64,000 nucleotides of DNA from assembly GCA_003609755.1 (NCBI GenBank), contig AP017991.1, positions 701,001 through 765,000 on the forward strand, written 5' to 3'. This document shows, in pieces, positions 1-8,887 of this stretch (its first letter is position 1; each line of letters begins with the position of its first letter). The notes below the pieces were generated by a model, which ran no database searches, was not told where the DNA came from, and saw only the letters and a list, made by a program, of their open reading frames with translations. This stretch comes from Planktothrix agardhii NIES-204 (GTDB lineage: Bacteria > Cyanobacteriota > Cyanobacteriia > Cyanobacteriales > Microcoleaceae). Both the position numbers and the translations under genes were made by a program.

Positions 1-888
1 ATAGGGAGCATATTGTTCATAGAATGGGGGTTTTTCATGGATTTGGGGATTTTTAGTCGCCTCCATTGCAAAAGTATAGGTAAATCCTTGAGTACAATAG
101 GGATCTTTTGTAATACTAGATGCGGTGGGTTCTTGAGGAGAACGAGAATCAATTCCTAGTTGATGGGGAATATTAGTTAAGCCAATAATTTCTCCGGTTT
201 CTGTTGCTTCAATAATATACCAATCTGCTCCTTGATTAGCTTTTTGTCTAGGAATAAATCTAATAATTGTTTTATCCAATTGTGGTGAATTTTCATACTC
301 ATAAGCATCATCAATAATCGCAGATAAAGGTTTTGTATTTAAGGGCGGTTGTCCGGGGGCAGAAATATGTTGAATTGCGATCGCTTCGGTAATTTGATTA
401 TCAACAATTGTCATATCTTTAATCACAGTATTGGGAAACCACTGTAACTTTCCTTTACCTTTTTTTTCGGCTTTTTTAAACATTTTTAATAAAATTTCAT
501 GCCCAGCTTCTGGCATAAAACAGGCTTCACTAACCCAACAAGCTCCGGGGTTAAGCATCCCATATTTTTTTTCAATTTCTGCTCGTAATTCTAAATAACC
601 TTTAGGATAAAATAAAAGGGATCTTTGTGTCGGTCTTTCATCTAATGCGGAGGTTCCCTGGGCAGAAATTTGTCCCCCAACCCAGTCGGTAATTTCGGTT
701 AAACAAACGGTTTTTCCTGCTAGTAAACTCTCATAAGCAGCCGCACTTCCCGCAAGTCCGCCCCCAACCACTAATAGATCACATTCTACTTTTTGATCAA
801 TCCTAGGAGGTGTTGTTAGGGCTAGGGATAAACTGGGACTTAAAGAGATGATACTAACGATTAAACCCATCAGGAATTTGGACATCAT
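1..888 (-). CDS. FAD-dependent oxidoreductase, secreted, 3' end outside window
   Basis: The minus strand stays open from about 888 to the window edge, so the C-terminus is missing. The start is an ATG pair at 888/885; an in-frame ATG at 921 would add 11 residues. The N-terminus has a hydrophobic signal-like stretch (SKFLMGLIVSIISLSPSLSL). A dinucleotide-binding motif follows (LLVVGGGLAGSAAAYESLL) and then EITDWVGGQISAQG, typical of FAD-dependent oxidoreductases that also resemble FAD-dependent phytoene-dehydrogenase-like and glucose-inhibited-division-like folds. The substrate cannot be told. The signal sequence suggests export to the periplasm or thylakoid lumen, which is inference. Confidence 0.75.
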   Translation of the reverse strand, partial: MMSKFLMGLIVSIISLSPSLSLALTTPPRIDQKVECDLLVVGGGLAGSAAAYESLLAGKTVCLTEITDWVGGQISAQGTSALDERPTQRSLLFYPKGYLELRAEIEKKYGMLNPGACWVSEACFMPEAGHEILLKMFKKAEKKGKGKLQWFPNTVIKDMTIVDNQITEAIAIQHISAPGQPPLNTKPLSAIIDDAYEYENSPQLDKTIIRFIPRQKANQGADWYIIEATETGEIIGLTNIPHQLGIDSRSPQEPTASSITKDPYCTQGFTYTFAMEATKNPQIHEKPPFYEQYAPY

Positions 889-1256
889 TTTATTGCTATT
901 TGCTCCGAATTTTATAGACATTTAATAACTTAAAAAGTTCCCAGTTATAATAGATATGTCATAATAGAATTAACCCGGGTTATAAACACATAAATTTTGA
1001 TAGATATATCAGTTGCCGCATCTATTAGGACATTCTTGAAAGCTAAAAGCTGCTCACAGTAAGTATTTACAAGAGTGCCCATTGCCTATTCCCTATTGCC
1101 TTTTGCTATAAACTTCATTTATTGAATAGAGGGAATAAAATCCCCATTTTTAACCAAATTATAATTAGTATATAGAATATAAGATCACCCTTTAAACCAG
1201 GCTCAGACCCCCTATTTAATTTTCGGTATCAAATACTTTGTTCCTCACTTTGATTT
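889..1256. other. AT-rich intergenic region
   Basis: This gap separates the divergent FAD oxidoreductase and DUF4126 genes and should hold both promoters. It contains a 12-bp perfect palindrome, TAACCCGGGTTA, at 971-982. A short run of CCTATTG/CCTATTCC heptamer-type repeats lies near 1082-1105. I see no gene or RNA in it. Confidence 0.4.
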
Positions 1257-1847
1257 ATGATTGAACTTCTAGCGGTGCTATCGGCTTCGGCGGCGGCGGG
1301 ATTAAGGATTGCTTTACCTTTACTGGTTATTGGTGTATTGCGAAATGATTTATGGTCGAGTGTACCTTTTCTGTCTCAATTTTCTCCACAGGTCGTTGTT
1401 GGGGTTCTCGTTAGTTGGTCATTATTTGAAATTTTTGCATCAAAAAAAATACTAGGACAACGGATTTTACAAATAATACAATTACTATTTAGCCCCTTTG
1501 TGGGTGCTATTTTGGGTTTAGCGATCGCAAAAGTAACTAACGTTCAACCGAGCTTATATTGGATTATTGCCATTGTTGCGGGTTTACTGGCTCTGGTTTT
1601 ACAATTAGTACAAACAGGATTATTTTATCGTCTACGGGGTTTGCCCCTATGGGTGATTTTAGCACAGGATATTCTTTGTGTTTTCTTAGTAATTTTTGCC
1701 TTCGATGCCCCTAAACAGGGGGGATTAATTGCATTATTATTACTATGGCTTTCCATTCGGATTTCTGGGGAATGGTATCGCTGGTACAGGAAACAAAGTC
1801 ACCCTGGAGAACGCAACCCCCGACGTTATAAACGGGAACCGGATTAA
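1257..1847 (+). CDS. DUF4126 family membrane protein
   Basis: A 196-residue, very hydrophobic protein with about five predicted membrane segments (residues 5-28, 42-60, 72-95, 100-125, 130-175). It ends in a basic cytoplasmic tail (WYRWYRKQ...RRYKREPD). The opening pattern ELLAVLSASAAAGLRIALPLL fits the DUF4126 family of small integral membrane proteins, common in cyanobacteria. No function is established for the family. It starts at ATG 1257 and stands alone, ending only 24 bp from the convergent 1872-2480 gene. Confidence 0.7.
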   Translation: MIELLAVLSASAAAGLRIALPLLVIGVLRNDLWSSVPFLSQFSPQVVVGVLVSWSLFEIFASKKILGQRILQIIQLLFSPFVGAILGLAIAKVTNVQPSLYWIIAIVAGLLALVLQLVQTGLFYRLRGLPLWVILAQDILCVFLVIFAFDAPKQGGLIALLLLWLSIRISGEWYRWYRKQSHPGERNPRRYKREPD

Positions 1848-1871
1848 TTAATGAAGTGTCAAAGTTGATCC

Positions 1872-2480
1872 TCATTCTCCACCAAATTCTTGATATTCTT
1901 CTAATGGGATTTTATCGAAATCTGGGTATTCATAATTGTCAATTATCTCCTCTAAGGAGTGGATCACAAACGGTAAATTAGCCCCAATTAATCCCCGTTT
2001 AATTGATTCGGATGTGTCGGGAAATAAAACAAATAAAGGATAAAGATCCTCTGCCTTTTGAGACTCAACGTATTTATAATGATGCGGCATAATCCATTCA
2101 TAATCTTGATCTAATAAGACTTGAGTTAATCGCCAGCGCCTTAATAAATCCGATAATTCTTCTTGGGGACGATGAATAAAAATAAAAATTTCTGGCCCGA
2201 TTTTGACTTTCCATTCTGGATCACACATTAGAATCACAATATCACAGGGTAAACCCACCGCATCGCCTGGTTTAATACTAATTCCCTGTTGTCCTGAATA
2301 GGAAACTCCCTGACGCAAACGCACAATGGGTAAGGGAATCGTAATCACACTATCATCAGAACGGCGAATACTCGGAACCATTTCAAAATAAGGACGATGT
2401 TGCTTGAGTAAAGTAATCGCGGATTCACAATTACTATATTCTGCCAGCAACGCTTCATAATGAGATTTTTGAATAGACAT
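1872..2480 (-). CDS. Conserved hypothetical protein
   Basis: A 202-residue soluble protein without a signal peptide or membrane segment, and no family I can name. It is acidic at the C-terminus and has alternating hydrophobic strands in the middle (PCDIVILMCDPEWKVKIGP, then FIFIHRP). The full ORF, clean ATG start and ordinary codon use support a real gene. It lies downstream of the pil operon on the same strand but is separated by a repeat-filled gap. A role in piliation cannot be claimed. Confidence 0.55.
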   Translation of the reverse strand: MSIQKSHYEALLAEYSNCESAITLLKQHRPYFEMVPSIRRSDDSVITIPLPIVRLRQGVSYSGQQGISIKPGDAVGLPCDIVILMCDPEWKVKIGPEIFIFIHRPQEELSDLLRRWRLTQVLLDQDYEWIMPHHYKYVESQKAEDLYPLFVLFPDTSESIKRGLIGANLPFVIHSLEEIIDNYEYPDFDKIPLEEYQEFGGE

Positions 2481-2510
2481 AACCTGAATAAAAAATTAAT
2501 TTGAAATTAC

Positions 2511-2580
2511 GAACACCGGAACAGCCCCCCCAAACCCCCCGTGCACGGGGGGCTAGGGGGGAGGGAACACCGGAACAGGG
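2511..2580. repeat. GTGCAC-centred GC-rich dispersed repeat, copy 1
   Basis: The core CCCCCCGTGCACGGGGGG is a perfect palindrome. It is followed by CTAGGGGGGAGGGAACA and preceded by GGAACACCGGAACAG. The same unit recurs near 13783, 30791 and twice at 35855-35965. Heptamer-type repeats (GTTGCCT/ATTGCCT) follow at 2590-2620. Confidence 0.85.
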
Positions 2581-2638
2581 AATATTAAGGCTGTTGCCTG
2601 TTGCCTATTGCCTATTCCCTGTTCCCTTCTTAATGTGT

Positions 2639-3772
2639 TTAACCCATTTTTTCAAAGACTGAAAACATGGGCAAATACATAGATAACAAAATTGAACCGA
2701 CAATTCCAGCCACCATCACAATCATCAAAGGTTCTAACATACTGGTAAGTCCTTTTACTGCTTCTTCCACTTCCGTTTCATAGAACGCCCCGACTTTCAT
2801 TAACATTTTATCAAGTTCCCCGGATTCTTCCCCAATGGCAATCATTTGAATTGCCAACCCGGGAAATACATTTCCTTCCTGTAAGGCTAAACTAATTAAA
2901 CCTCCTTGTTGAATAGAATCTCTGGCATTGGCAATACATAAAGCGATCGCCGCATTTCCCGCCACTTCTTCCACAATTTGCAAAGAGTTCATAATTGGAA
3001 CCCCAGATCGGGTTAAACTGCCAAAAATTGTACAAAACCGCGCCACAGCAGAAATTTGAATCAGGTTGCCAAAAATTGGTAACTTTAAAAATAGCTTATC
3101 AAAAAACATTCTGCCAGCAGGAGTTTTATAAACGGCTTTATAAATCATTAATAAACCCACCAAAGTCCCGATCACAATAGCTTGCGGAATCGGTGGCCAA
3201 GTTCGACAAAAGGAACTAATATTGAGCATAATCTGCGTAAATACTGGCAGTGTTGCCCCAATATCCTGAAACACTTTCGCAAAGGTGGGGAGTAAAAAAG
3301 TTGTCATCCCAAAAAAGATCGCAATGGCAATAAAGCCAACGGTTTTGGGATAGGACATAGCCGAAGCAATTTCGGCGTTAGTTTTGTGGTTTTTTTCCAT
3401 CATTACTGCTAGTCTTTCTAAGACTTCATCTAACACCCCCCCAGTTTCTCCCGCCGAGACCATACTAATAAAAAGCTGATCAAAAATATCGGGGAATTTT
3501 CTCATGGCTAAGGAAAGTTCTACCCCTTCTTCCACATCAGCCCGAATAAAAGTTAAGGCATTTTTTAACTTCGCATTACTACATTGATCACATAATACAC
3601 TTAAACATTTTGCCATCGAAATTCCGGCGTTAAACATTGAGGCAAACTGACGAGCAAAAATTGCCAAATCTTTAACGGTAATACTTGCGAGGGCAATACT
3701 AATACTTTCTTCGATTCGTTTAAAGTCGAAACCTCTGTTTCTGACTTGACTCCGAACTGCACTGCTTGACAT
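2639..3772 (-). CDS. pilC: Type IV pilus inner-membrane platform protein PilC
   Basis: PilC (377 aa) is the GspF-type membrane platform that couples the PilB/PilT motors to pilin assembly and retraction. The sequence shows two homologous GspF halves. The first contains FARQFASMFNAGISMAKCL near residues 40-60 and SAGETGGVLDEVLERLA near 110-127; the second contains FGSLTRSGVPIMNSLQIVEEVAGN and IGEESGELDKMLMKVGAFYE. Three membrane segments are visible (about 150-175, 200-218, 350-372). It is the last gene of pilB-pilT-pilC. Length and motifs are normal. In cyanobacteria these pili drive phototaxis, hormogonium motility and DNA uptake. Confidence 0.95.
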   Translation of the reverse strand: MSSSAVRSQVRNRGFDFKRIEESISIALASITVKDLAIFARQFASMFNAGISMAKCLSVLCDQCSNAKLKNALTFIRADVEEGVELSLAMRKFPDIFDQLFISMVSAGETGGVLDEVLERLAVMMEKNHKTNAEIASAMSYPKTVGFIAIAIFFGMTTFLLPTFAKVFQDIGATLPVFTQIMLNISSFCRTWPPIPQAIVIGTLVGLLMIYKAVYKTPAGRMFFDKLFLKLPIFGNLIQISAVARFCTIFGSLTRSGVPIMNSLQIVEEVAGNAAIALCIANARDSIQQGGLISLALQEGNVFPGLAIQMIAIGEESGELDKMLMKVGAFYETEVEEAVKGLTSMLEPLMIVMVAGIVGSILLSMYLPMFSVFEKMG

Positions 3773-3797
3773 ATATTTTTACCTACTCAGTATTAAT

Positions 3798-3898
3798 TTT
3801 TTACTGATGACTGGTACAGACGTGCCAATAGCCCACGGCATCACTGCGCTCACCGCACGTCTCTACACTGATAACTGATAACTGATGACCGATGACTG
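3798..3898. repeat. Heptamer repeats and a dispersed module between pilC and pilT
   Basis: The gap contains tandem ACTGATA/ACTGATG heptamers near 3797-3812 and 3867-3898, a cyanobacterial STRR type. Between them sits a module with GCCAATAGCC-CACGGCATCACTGC. A close relative of this module (GCCAATAGCC-TACAGCATCGCTGC) is found at about 30720-30745. No gene is seen here. Confidence 0.7.
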
Positions 3899-3899
3899 A

Positions 3900-5000
3900 T
3901 TAAGCTCTGGCTTTTTGTCCCTTAGTCGCCGAGGGAGCCGGGCCAATTAAACGTTCCAACTCATCGGGTTTAGACGATTTACTCATCGCCGCTTCCCAAG
4001 TGACTTGACCCTCGGTATACAGTCTCGCCAAAGCCATTTCCATCGTTTGCATTCCCAACTTTCCTCCCATTTGAATTTGGGAGTAAATTTGAGCGGTTTT
4101 TCCCTCCCGAATTAAGTTAGCCATAGCCGGAGTATTCATCATAATTTCGATGCAAGCCCGACGACCGCCCCCAATGGCGGGAACCAAGTTTTGACTACAA
4201 ACCCCCACCAGTGAACCCGATAATTGAGATCGGACTTGAGGTTGTTGAATGGGTGGGAATACATCTAACATCCGGTCTACCGTCGCCGCGGCTGAGTTCG
4301 TGTGCAGAGTTCCAAAGACTAAGTGACCTGTTTCAGCGGCAGAAATCGCTAGACCAATAGTTTCTAAATCTCGCATTTCCCCAACCAGAATAATATCGGG
4401 GTCTTCCCGTAATGCCGCTTTTAGGGCATTCGCAAAACTCTTAGTGTCTTCTCCTTTTTGTCGTTGGTGGAATAAACTTTTAATGTTAGGAAACACATAT
4501 TCAATTGGATCTTCCACCGTGAGGACGTGCTCCGAGCGAGTCCGATTAATTAAGTCTAACAAAGCCGCCATGGTTGTGGTTTTACCCGAACCCGTTTGAC
4601 CAGTTACCAACACCATACCCCGAGGGCGTTCGGTCATATCCCGAATCACTTGGGGAACCCCTAATTTATCCGCATTGGGAATCTTAGAGGCTAAGGCCCG
4701 TAAACAAGCAGCCCAGCAACCCCGCTCCCGATAGACATTCACCCGGAATCGTGCTAGTCCCCGTACCCCATAAGCACAGTCTAATTCCCACTCCTGCTCT
4801 AACTGCTTACGCTGCATATTATTCAGCATTTGATAAATCAGAGCTTGCACTTCTTCGGGGGATAGAGTTTCCCCAAATTGAGGCTGAGGGGTCAGTTTTC
4901 CACTAATTCGGAAAAAGATAGGTGCGCCTGCTTGAATATGAATATCAGACCCCCCCTGCTCGACTAAAGACTCTAAAGCGTCTTCAATCATTAATCCCAT
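3900..5000 (-). CDS. pilT: Type IV pilus retraction ATPase PilT
   Basis: PilT (366 aa) is the hexameric ATPase that depolymerises pili and powers retraction and twitching. Visible motifs are Walker A GQTGSGKTTT (about 132-141), the Asp box VEDPIEYVF, Walker B IILVGEMRDLET (about 204-215) and the His box FGTLHTNSAAATVDRMLDVFP. The N-terminal PAS-like GSDIHIQAG region is also present. The start is ATG 5000, preceded by GGAGAAC. The gene lies between pilB (185 bp upstream) and pilC, so cotranscription is likely. Confidence 0.96.
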   Translation of the reverse strand: MGLMIEDALESLVEQGGSDIHIQAGAPIFFRISGKLTPQPQFGETLSPEEVQALIYQMLNNMQRKQLEQEWELDCAYGVRGLARFRVNVYRERGCWAACLRALASKIPNADKLGVPQVIRDMTERPRGMVLVTGQTGSGKTTTMAALLDLINRTRSEHVLTVEDPIEYVFPNIKSLFHQRQKGEDTKSFANALKAALREDPDIILVGEMRDLETIGLAISAAETGHLVFGTLHTNSAAATVDRMLDVFPPIQQPQVRSQLSGSLVGVCSQNLVPAIGGGRRACIEIMMNTPAMANLIREGKTAQIYSQIQMGGKLGMQTMEMALARLYTEGQVTWEAAMSKSSKPDELERLIGPAPSATKGQKARA

Positions 5001-5184
5001 TATTGTTCTCCTCTAAATTAAGTTGTAACGATTTGCTCGGTTCTGGTATTAACCTGCTGTTAACCCAAAACCTGTGAAAATTAAGAATTTCTCCTAGTAT
5101 TCCCAATAGTTGTGTTTTACTAAGCACCGAAACCGTTCTAAACCCCACAGGAAACCTTTGGGAAATAGCAATTTTCCCCCATGT

Positions 5185-7188
5185 TTAGCTAGTAAAGCGT
5201 GGAGTCATGCAATAGGGACAATCTAACCATTCCGGTTTCAATTCCGCTTCACAACTCTTACAGGTTAAGCCCTGTTTTCGTTTGGCTTTGAGTTCCGCTT
5301 CTAAACCAGAATCGGTAAACGTCACCCGCTCCACTTCTTCAAAGGTGGTATAGCCTTCGCGGACTAGCTGCAAACTGTAGGCTAAGATGGTTTTCATCCC
5401 TTCTTCTACAGCAGCTTCTTTAATTTGTTCCGTGGGGGCACCTTTGGTAATTAGGGTTTGCAGTCTTTCAGTCACCTTCAAGAATTCGTACACCCCTACC
5501 CGACCTTTGTAACCCAGTCCATTACATTTTTTGCACAACTGACCCGAATCCGCCAGATGTTTCCGTTGTTCAATAGGAATGGTATTGGCTTTATAGAAGG
5601 TAATATCAACTTCTTGGGAAGCGGAAAGTCCATAACGACCGAGTTCTTCAACCGTGGGGGTATAGGGAATCCGACACTCGCCACAAACCCGACGCATCAG
5701 ACGTTGGGCGAGAATCCCTAATAAGGCGGCTGACACCATGAAGGGTTCCACCCCCATTTCATCCAAACGGGCGATCGCCCCAGCCGCGTCGTTTGTGTGT
5801 AAAGTAGTTAATACTAAGTGTCCGGTTAAGGCGGCTTCAATAGAAGTCTTGGCCGTTTCTAAATCTCGCGTTTCCCCCACCAATAAAACATCGGGATCTT
5901 GTCGTAAAAACGCCCGTAAAATATTAGCAAAAGTTAAATTTTTCTCTCGAATTACCTGACACTGGGTAATTCCGGGTAAGGCATATTCAATCGGATCTTC
6001 GGCCGTACTAATATTAATCGCTGGATCGTTGCGTTCGGCTAAAACCGAATACAAGGAGGTGGATTTTCCTGAACCCGTTGGCCCGGTGACTAAAATCAAC
6101 CCAAAGGGTCGAGAAGCGATTTCCCGAACTAAGGCTAAGGTTTCTTGATCAGTAATTAATTTATCTAACCCTAATTGAGTTGAGGAACTATCCAAAATCC
6201 GCAAAACAATTTTTTCCCCGTAGCGACTGGGGAGACTATTCACCCGAAAATCGATCGTCCGTCCTCGAAACTTCCGACGAATCCGACCATCCTGGGCTTG
6301 ACGGCGTTCGGCGATATCCATTTCCGCTAGAATCTTAAACCGGGAGGTAATGGCGGGAATCACCTTTTTCGGAAACTTATAATATTCTTCTAAAACCCCA
6401 TCTCGACGCATCCGAATCCGCATCTCATGTTCTTGGGGTTCGACGTGAATATCAGACACCCCTTCCGAGAGAGCTTTGGCTAAAATCACGTTCACCGCTT
6501 TGATCACCGGGGCGGTTTCCGATTGTTCGATTTCATCGGCCAAATCCATGCCACCGCCTTCATCCCCCATATCTTCGAGGTCTGTGGTGTCAAAATCCCC
6601 GGCGGTAAAATCTAATTTTTCTTTGTCACGAATGGCAGCTTCGACGGCTTTGCGTTTAACATCTTCATCACTGTAGGCGGAAATGATTTGATCGTAATCT
6701 TCATGGGTAATTACCCGCCGTTGTAACTTCAGGGCTTGGGGTCGTAGAATTTGGTTTCTTAACTCCTCCAACGCCGTCAGGTTATCGGGGTCAACCATCG
6801 CAATTAAGACCGAAGATGGATCACTTTCGACCTTGCGTAGGGGAATAAAGCGATGGCGTTTACAGGTTTCTAAACTTGTCTCCAGAAATTTCAGCATGGC
6901 TTCGAGTTCTTCCGTCGTCATCGGTTCAATTTCAGGATCATAGGCTTCGACCCCATGAATAATTCTCAGTTCAAATAACTGTTGTTTTTTGTACTGACGG
7001 GCTAACTCCGGGGGCAGGGGCTGACCCGTGATCGATTCTAAAATTTCCGTTAGGGGCTGACCGGGGCGGGCTGTTTTTATAGCCTGCTGCAACTGCTCAG
7101 GATTAATATAACCAGATTGAATTAATTTGTTGCCAAAGGGAGTATTACTTTGAACAACCAAGGCGCGTCTTTGGGATGTATTAGTCAT
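5185..7188 (-). CDS. pilB: Type IV pilus extension ATPase PilB
   Basis: PilB (667 aa) is the assembly ATPase that adds pilin subunits. An N-terminal GspE-type domain (about 1-170) precedes the catalytic core. The core has Walker A GPTGSGKST (about 361-369), the Asp box AEDPIEYALPG, Walker B VLLVGETRDLETA and LTTLHTNDAAGA. A tetracysteine zinc motif follows (CGECRIPY...CKKCNGLGYKG). A second cysteine cluster, CKSCEAELKPEWLDCPYC, lies at the extreme C-terminus and resembles a zinc ribbon; this extra tail is seen in cyanobacterial PilB. It is the first gene of the pilus motor operon. Confidence 0.96.
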   Translation of the reverse strand: MTNTSQRRALVVQSNTPFGNKLIQSGYINPEQLQQAIKTARPGQPLTEILESITGQPLPPELARQYKKQQLFELRIIHGVEAYDPEIEPMTTEELEAMLKFLETSLETCKRHRFIPLRKVESDPSSVLIAMVDPDNLTALEELRNQILRPQALKLQRRVITHEDYDQIISAYSDEDVKRKAVEAAIRDKEKLDFTAGDFDTTDLEDMGDEGGGMDLADEIEQSETAPVIKAVNVILAKALSEGVSDIHVEPQEHEMRIRMRRDGVLEEYYKFPKKVIPAITSRFKILAEMDIAERRQAQDGRIRRKFRGRTIDFRVNSLPSRYGEKIVLRILDSSSTQLGLDKLITDQETLALVREIASRPFGLILVTGPTGSGKSTSLYSVLAERNDPAINISTAEDPIEYALPGITQCQVIREKNLTFANILRAFLRQDPDVLLVGETRDLETAKTSIEAALTGHLVLTTLHTNDAAGAIARLDEMGVEPFMVSAALLGILAQRLMRRVCGECRIPYTPTVEELGRYGLSASQEVDITFYKANTIPIEQRKHLADSGQLCKKCNGLGYKGRVGVYEFLKVTERLQTLITKGAPTEQIKEAAVEEGMKTILAYSLQLVREGYTTFEEVERVTFTDSGLEAELKAKRKQGLTCKSCEAELKPEWLDCPYCMTPRFTS

Positions 7189-7202
7189 AGCCTAGACTTA
7201 AG

Positions 7203-7598
7203 TTATATATCTGTGAACGAACCTGACAGCCAAGGTCGTACAGTTAGACCGCAGGCTTCTTTTTCCCTTTTTGCAAGGGCTTTTTTGAGTGACGGAGTTC
7301 CCCCGCCACTTTTATAATTCAGACCAATCTTTTTGATAAGATTGGCTGAGTTATAGTCTCGATCTAAAGACTCACCACACTCACAAGAATGCCACCGCGG
7401 CGTTGTGAAATTTGAAAAGGAAGTTTCCACCCGATTCACTACATCCTGCAAAACTTGGGAATCCAAGTTCTTGTATTCAGGAAATAGCTTTTTAGTGTTT
7501 TTTAGATCAGCTAACTGTAGGGTTTGCCACTGCACATAACCGCCTTCAATGTTTGAGAAAACATTTCCTTCTTTTTGTAGTATAGACTGTTTCAACAC
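7203..7598 (-). pseudogene. tnpB: IS200/IS605-type TnpB remnant, internally deleted
   Basis: Only 131 codons from a GTG start remain, against about 400 in an intact TnpB. One piece resembles the N-terminal third (LADLKNTKKLFPEYKNLDSQ-VLQDVVNRVETSFSNF). It runs directly into the C-terminal zinc ribbon and last RuvC motif (CECGESLDRDYNSANLIKKI). The whole central RuvC-I/II region and the second half of the zinc finger pair are missing, and the tail GLTVRPWLSG is normal for cyanobacterial TnpB. It cannot be an active RNA-guided nuclease. It sits 14 bp after... the pilB start region, between pilB and grpE, and marks an old insertion. Confidence 0.8.
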
Positions 7599-7948
7599 TT
7601 AGAAAATACATTGCCCTAAGTATAATTGACGGATTCTATCTCCTGACGTTGATTAATTTATCGATGATCTGTGTTGATGATAGCTTTTCCCCAGCTACGA
7701 GGTTGTATTTTTTAGAGAAAGTCAATGGAAGCACTTCTGATTCAAGGCAAATTCCCACAAAATCCTACTGTTGCGGTGTTGCGGTGTTGTGGTGTTCCCT
7801 CAGAGATGGAATGAATGGCTCCAATTCAGTTAAAATTTTTGAAGTAACGTTTACGCCATGATGATCAAGAGTGAGGTTGCTCCTAATATCTTGAAGGTTT
7901 AGGAAATCTCGCGCTTATTTTTGTGATTAATAAGGACAAATTACGATT
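7599..7948 (+). other. Upstream region of grpE
   Basis: About 350 bp between the TnpB remnant and grpE. It holds a 70-codon open frame at 7649-7861 with no recognisable features, which I do not accept as a gene. A small direct repeat, TTGCGGTG-TTGCGGTG, lies near 7769-7785. No CIRCE (HrcA) inverted repeat was seen. The grpE promoter must lie here, but I cannot place it with confidence. Confidence 0.35.
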
Positions 7949-8683
7949 ATGGTATCTAATTCAACCGCGAATAATCCTGATGAACTAACGGGTCAATCCT
8001 ATTCAACCTCTGAATCGGAAGCGAAAAGTTTTGGTGATCTCGAACATGATGCCACAACCGCGACAGAATCAAGCTCCGAAACTTCTGTGGCAACGGACAC
8101 AACTGCTACCCCCGAAACCACCTTTGGTCAGGAAATAGAATCAAGCGGGGAGGGCTTTCCTGCTGAAGTTATGGCCTTAGTAGAAGTTAATGCTTCCTTG
8201 AAAGCTCAACTAGAAGATATCACGGGGCAATATCGCCGTCTAGCTGCGGATTTTGAGAACTTCCGCAAACGGACTCAAAAGGAAAAAGAGGATTTAGAAA
8301 TTTCCATTAAAGGGTCAACCCTGAAGCCGTTACTTCAGGTGGTGGATAACTTTGATCGGGCTAGATCTCAAATTAAACCCCAAACCGATGCGGAAATGAA
8401 TATCCACAAAAGTTACCAGGGGGTTTATAAATTAATGGTAGATTCCCTCAAACAACTTGGGGTAGCGGTAATGCGTCCAGAGGGAGAGCCTTTTGACCCG
8501 AATTTACATGAAGCGGTGATGCGAGAACCTACGGATGCCTACCCAGAAGGAACGGTAATTGAGGATTTAATGCACGGTTATCAATTGGGAGAAAAGGTAT
8601 TACGTCATGCCATGGTGAAGGTTGCAACCGCTCCTGAAACCGATTCTACAGCAGAATCAACGGCCGACGCAGAAAACCCTTAA
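7949..8683 (+). CDS. grpE: Nucleotide exchange factor GrpE
   Basis: GrpE (244 aa) promotes ADP release from DnaK. The first ~65 residues are a low-complexity, Ser/Thr/Glu-rich tail. A long helical coiled-coil dimerisation region follows ([41 protein letters not shown]). The conserved C-terminal beta domain ends in the family signature [18 protein letters not shown] further acidic tail closes the protein. Gene order grpE-dnaK-dnaJ supports the call. It is followed by a 204-bp repeat-rich gap, so dnaK may also have its own promoter. Confidence 0.96.
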   Translation: MVSNSTANNPDELTGQSYSTSESEAKSFGDLEHDATTATESSSETSVATDTTATPETTFGQEIESSGEGFPAEVMALVEVNASLKAQLEDITGQYRRLAADFENFRKRTQKEKEDLEISIKGSTLKPLLQVVDNFDRARSQIKPQTDAEMNIHKSYQGVYKLMVDSLKQLGVAVMRPEGEPFDPNLHEAVMREPTDAYPEGTVIEDLMHGYQLGEKVLRHAMVKVATAPETDSTAESTADAENP

Positions 8684-8877
8684 TCAGTTATCAGTAATCA
8701 GTTATCAGTTAATAGTTAACAGTTAATACCTAGTTATTGATCGACAATAGTTGTTAACTGATCACTGTTTACCGATAATAACTGATAACTGGTTACTGAA
8801 CATAATTGTTGACTGATCATAACTGATGACTGACAACTATTAACTGATAACTGATAACTGATCACTGATAACTGAAT
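8684..8877. repeat. STRR heptamer array between grpE and dnaK
   Basis: Almost the whole gap is built from degenerate heptamers related to AACTGAT/ATCAGTT (for example CAGTTATCAGTAATCAGTTA, and at the end AACTGATAACTGATAACTG). The two orientations alternate, so the transcript could fold into long imperfect hairpins. The array sits in the 5' leader of dnaK, ending about 10 bp before its start and next to the AGAGGAG ribosome site. Confidence 0.85.
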
Positions 8878-8887
8878 AAGAGGAGTT

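Noticed and set aside
7649..7861. 70-codon open frame before grpE
   Set aside because: No recognisable motif and no clear ribosome site; probably chance.
7600..8887. CIRCE (HrcA) element at grpE or dnaK
   Set aside because: No TTAGCACTC-N9-GAGTGCTAA or near match was found.
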